Source: MTP4 sp9310u
Lineage (GTDB): Archaea > Halobacteriota > Methanosarcinia > Methanosarcinales > Methanosarcinaceae
Assembly (NCBI GenBank): GCA_030627005.1
Contig: DAOUSW010000002.1
Coordinates: 1 to 64,000 of the forward strand
DNA: 64,000 bases
Reading direction: 5' to 3'
Below are positions 62,051-64,000 of this stretch, piece after piece. Made by a program: the position numbers and the translations under genes. A model generated the notes under the pieces. The model worked only from the letters and a program-made list of their open reading frames with translations, made no database searches and was not told the DNA's origin. Each line of letters begins with the position of its first letter. The first letter of the stretch is position 1.

Positions 62051-64000
62051 ATGGAAAGAAAGGTTCCGAAGATAAGGGAAACTACAGCAGATACGGTGCT
62101 GGAAGAAATCCGAAGAAAAGCACCCTTTTATGTCCCCGAGTGGACTCCCGGAACCGAAGGAGACTTCGGGACAGCCCTATCCAGGATCTTTGCCGGTATG
62201 GCCGAGACCATCGCAAGTAACCTGAACGATGCCCCCCAAAAAACACCTCCTATCTTTCCTCGATATGCTGAACTTCTCCCTCCTCCCTGCCCTGCCCGCA
62301 AGGACGGTACTCTGCTTTGTCCCCGGCCCCGGAGCCCCGGAAAACGTAATGGTCCCTGTCGGGACTCGGGCTACGGCCGAAGGCCCGGAAGGGGAAACCC
62401 TCTTCTTTGAAACTGAGAAAACCATCGCAGCGACCCCTGCCAGACTGGACTTCGTCTGCAGCACGGACCGGGAAAGAGACACTGTCTTCGACCACAGCTC
62501 CACGGCAAGAGAAGCGGAAACCTCTACCCTGTTTTCCGGCAGGAACCTGCAGGAGCATGTCTTCTACATAGGGGATAAAGAACTATTCGGGGTAAGGAAA
62601 GGAAAAATTAGCCTCAGTCTTGAGGCTTCCGGACCTATCCCGGCCAGGGTACTTGCCGAGACAAACCTGTTTGCCTGGGAATACGCAGCTTCCGAAAACG
62701 GAACAGAAGATGGAGGAGAAGAGGATGGGGGAGAAGAGGAGGAAGATGAAGAAAAAAAAGAGATCGATGAATGGCTCCCTTTTTCGTCAGCAAAGTTCTC
62801 AGACGGAAAACTGGTCATTTCAAAGGGAGAAGGAGTAATCGGGAAGGGAAAAGTAAACGGGATCAAAAGCCGGTGGGTCCGCTGCCGTTTGAAAGAAGCG
62901 GAGATTTCAGAACTGGAACAGTTCCGCCTCAGTTCGGTTAAGGTGGAGATCTCTGCCGAGGGGATCACACCTGAGCTGCTGTTTTATAATGACATTCCTC
63001 TTGAAGAAGAAGAGGAGGAAGAAGAAGAAGAGGAGGAAGAAGAAGAAGTAAAAGGGATACAGCCTTTCGGGAGCAAACCAGCACTTTATGACACTTTTTA
63101 CATGGCCTGTTCGGAGGTATTTTCAAGACAGGGGTGTGAGGTCCGGCTGGACTTCGACCTTTTGCCAGGAAAGACGGGGCCGGGCTTACCCCCGGAAAAA
63201 CCGGTACTCTCGTGGGAGTACTGGAACGGGGAGAGCTGGCGCAACCTTAAGAAATTCATGGATTTCAGCATGGATTTAGGGGAGGGAAAGGAAGGAAAAA
63301 GCTGGGAAGGAAAAGGAAGAGAAGGAAAAGGAGGAGAAGGGGAGAAGTTTCCGGAAGTGGAGCCTGAGAACTTCCCGGCAAAGGAAACAACCGAAAAGGA
63401 AGCTGAAAAGGAATCTTATGAAGTTACCAGGTTCTTTCACGCAAAAGACAAAGAAGACAGAAAAGAAAAGGATGAAATCGCCCTCTTCGTTCAGGCAAGC
63501 GCTAAAATTCGGGAAATGCCTCCCATGGTCCCGGGAAATGTCAACGGGACTGAAAATTACTGGGTCCGGGTCAGGCTCATTGAAGGGAATTTCGGGAAAG
63601 AGTATGTGATTTCCAAAAAGAACAAAATCGAACCCGGAAAATTCCACCCTCCCGAAATAAGAAACCTGAAACTCAGTTACATCGATAGGGAAGGAAGGAA
63701 ACCCGGAGACCTGGTATCCGAAAACAACAGGGTTTTTGAAAATAAAGGGAAAGAAATGAAACTTGCCGGAAGCTTCAGGCCCTTCGAAGGGGTTTTCGAA
63801 CCCCTGCCGGCAGTATATTTCGGCTTCACCTCAAAACTCGTAAAAGGCCCCCTCAGCCTGTTTGCCAAACTCGAGGAAACCTTTGTTGATGAAGGCCCAC
63901 CTGTAAAGTTCAGGTGGCAGTACCTCCCTGCAGGAAATGGAAGCTCCGAGGAAGGGGAAAGGAAATGGAAATGGAAAGATCTCGAAGGTCTTGACGAAAC
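62051..64000 (+). pseudogene. eCIS baseplate J-like protein (Afp11-like), frameshifted, runs off window
   Basis: It starts MERKVPKIRETTADTVLEEI and PEWTPGTEGDFGTALSRIFA, typical of eCIS baseplate J. At 62232-62243 a C6A6 run appears one base too long: the original frame turns into Pro/Arg-rich nonsense and stops at 62410, while the adjacent frame continues perfectly (HLLSFLDMLNFSLLPALPAR, TVLCFVPGPGAPENVMVPVG) and stays open to the window end. Two acidic or Gly/Glu/Lys-rich inserts (about 62700-62760, 63000-63050, 63285-63350) are unusual. Wedge component of the baseplate; broken unless the indel is an error. Confidence 0.85.

Overview
The window looks like chromosomal DNA of a methanogenic archaeon of the genus Methanosarcina. 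The evidence is long AT-rich intergenic regions, archaeal TATA-like boxes, families typical of that genus (DUF1699, DUF2267, a DUF1724-type winged-helix regulator, an archaeal-lipid UbiA prenyltransferase, giant surface proteins with calcium-binding repeats), and scattered units resembling the known 37-bp Methanosarcina CRISPR repeat. The species cannot be fixed from sequence alone.

Layout. 1-3100: a Cry-like (delta-endotoxin domain plus jacalin-like lectin) protein, a DUF2267 protein and a small dsRNA-binding protein with a truncated RNase III-like N-terminus. 3100-13200: a decayed accessory island with two PD-(D/E)XK-like nucleases, a transglutaminase-like membrane protein, the 3' end of a lost HsdS gene, small orphan genes, duplicated repeat elements carrying cupin-gene fragments and two-repeat CRISPR remnants, and a DUF4143 ATPase. 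13200-33600: a mostly intact stretch: a 1946-residue surface protein (TSP3 and NHL repeats), UbiA prenyltransferase, DUF1699, three helical-repeat proteins, cupin, lipoprotein serpin, DUF1724 regulator, MBL hydrolase and small proteins.

34100-44850: a tandem array of six related proteins, each with the same N-terminal leader and a run of acidic repeats ending in QGK. Five also carry the DUF4157 (eCIS core) metallopeptidase-like domain. The C-terminal domains are unrelated. Each gene has its own copy of a conserved promoter box. These are probably the polymorphic effectors of the adjacent particle.

46070-64000 (running off the edge): an extracellular contractile injection system (eCIS, Afp/PVC-like): AAA+ ATPase, DUF4255 protein, Ig-like protein, sheath, tube 1, assembly-chaperone-like protein, DUF6760, tube 2, a very large low-complexity protein, LysM baseplate protein, gpD-like and gpV-like spike proteins, PAAR tip, gp25 and baseplate J. 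Several core genes carry single-base lesions: the sheath has a +1 frameshift and an in-frame TGA, baseplate J has a homopolymer frameshift, and the large protein changes frame twice. Either the particle is decaying or the assembly has homopolymer errors; only reads can decide.

Taken together, the eCIS, its effector cassettes, a Cry-like toxin, a serpin and a broken chagasin-type inhibitor suggest (inference) interaction with eukaryotic cells or with competitors.
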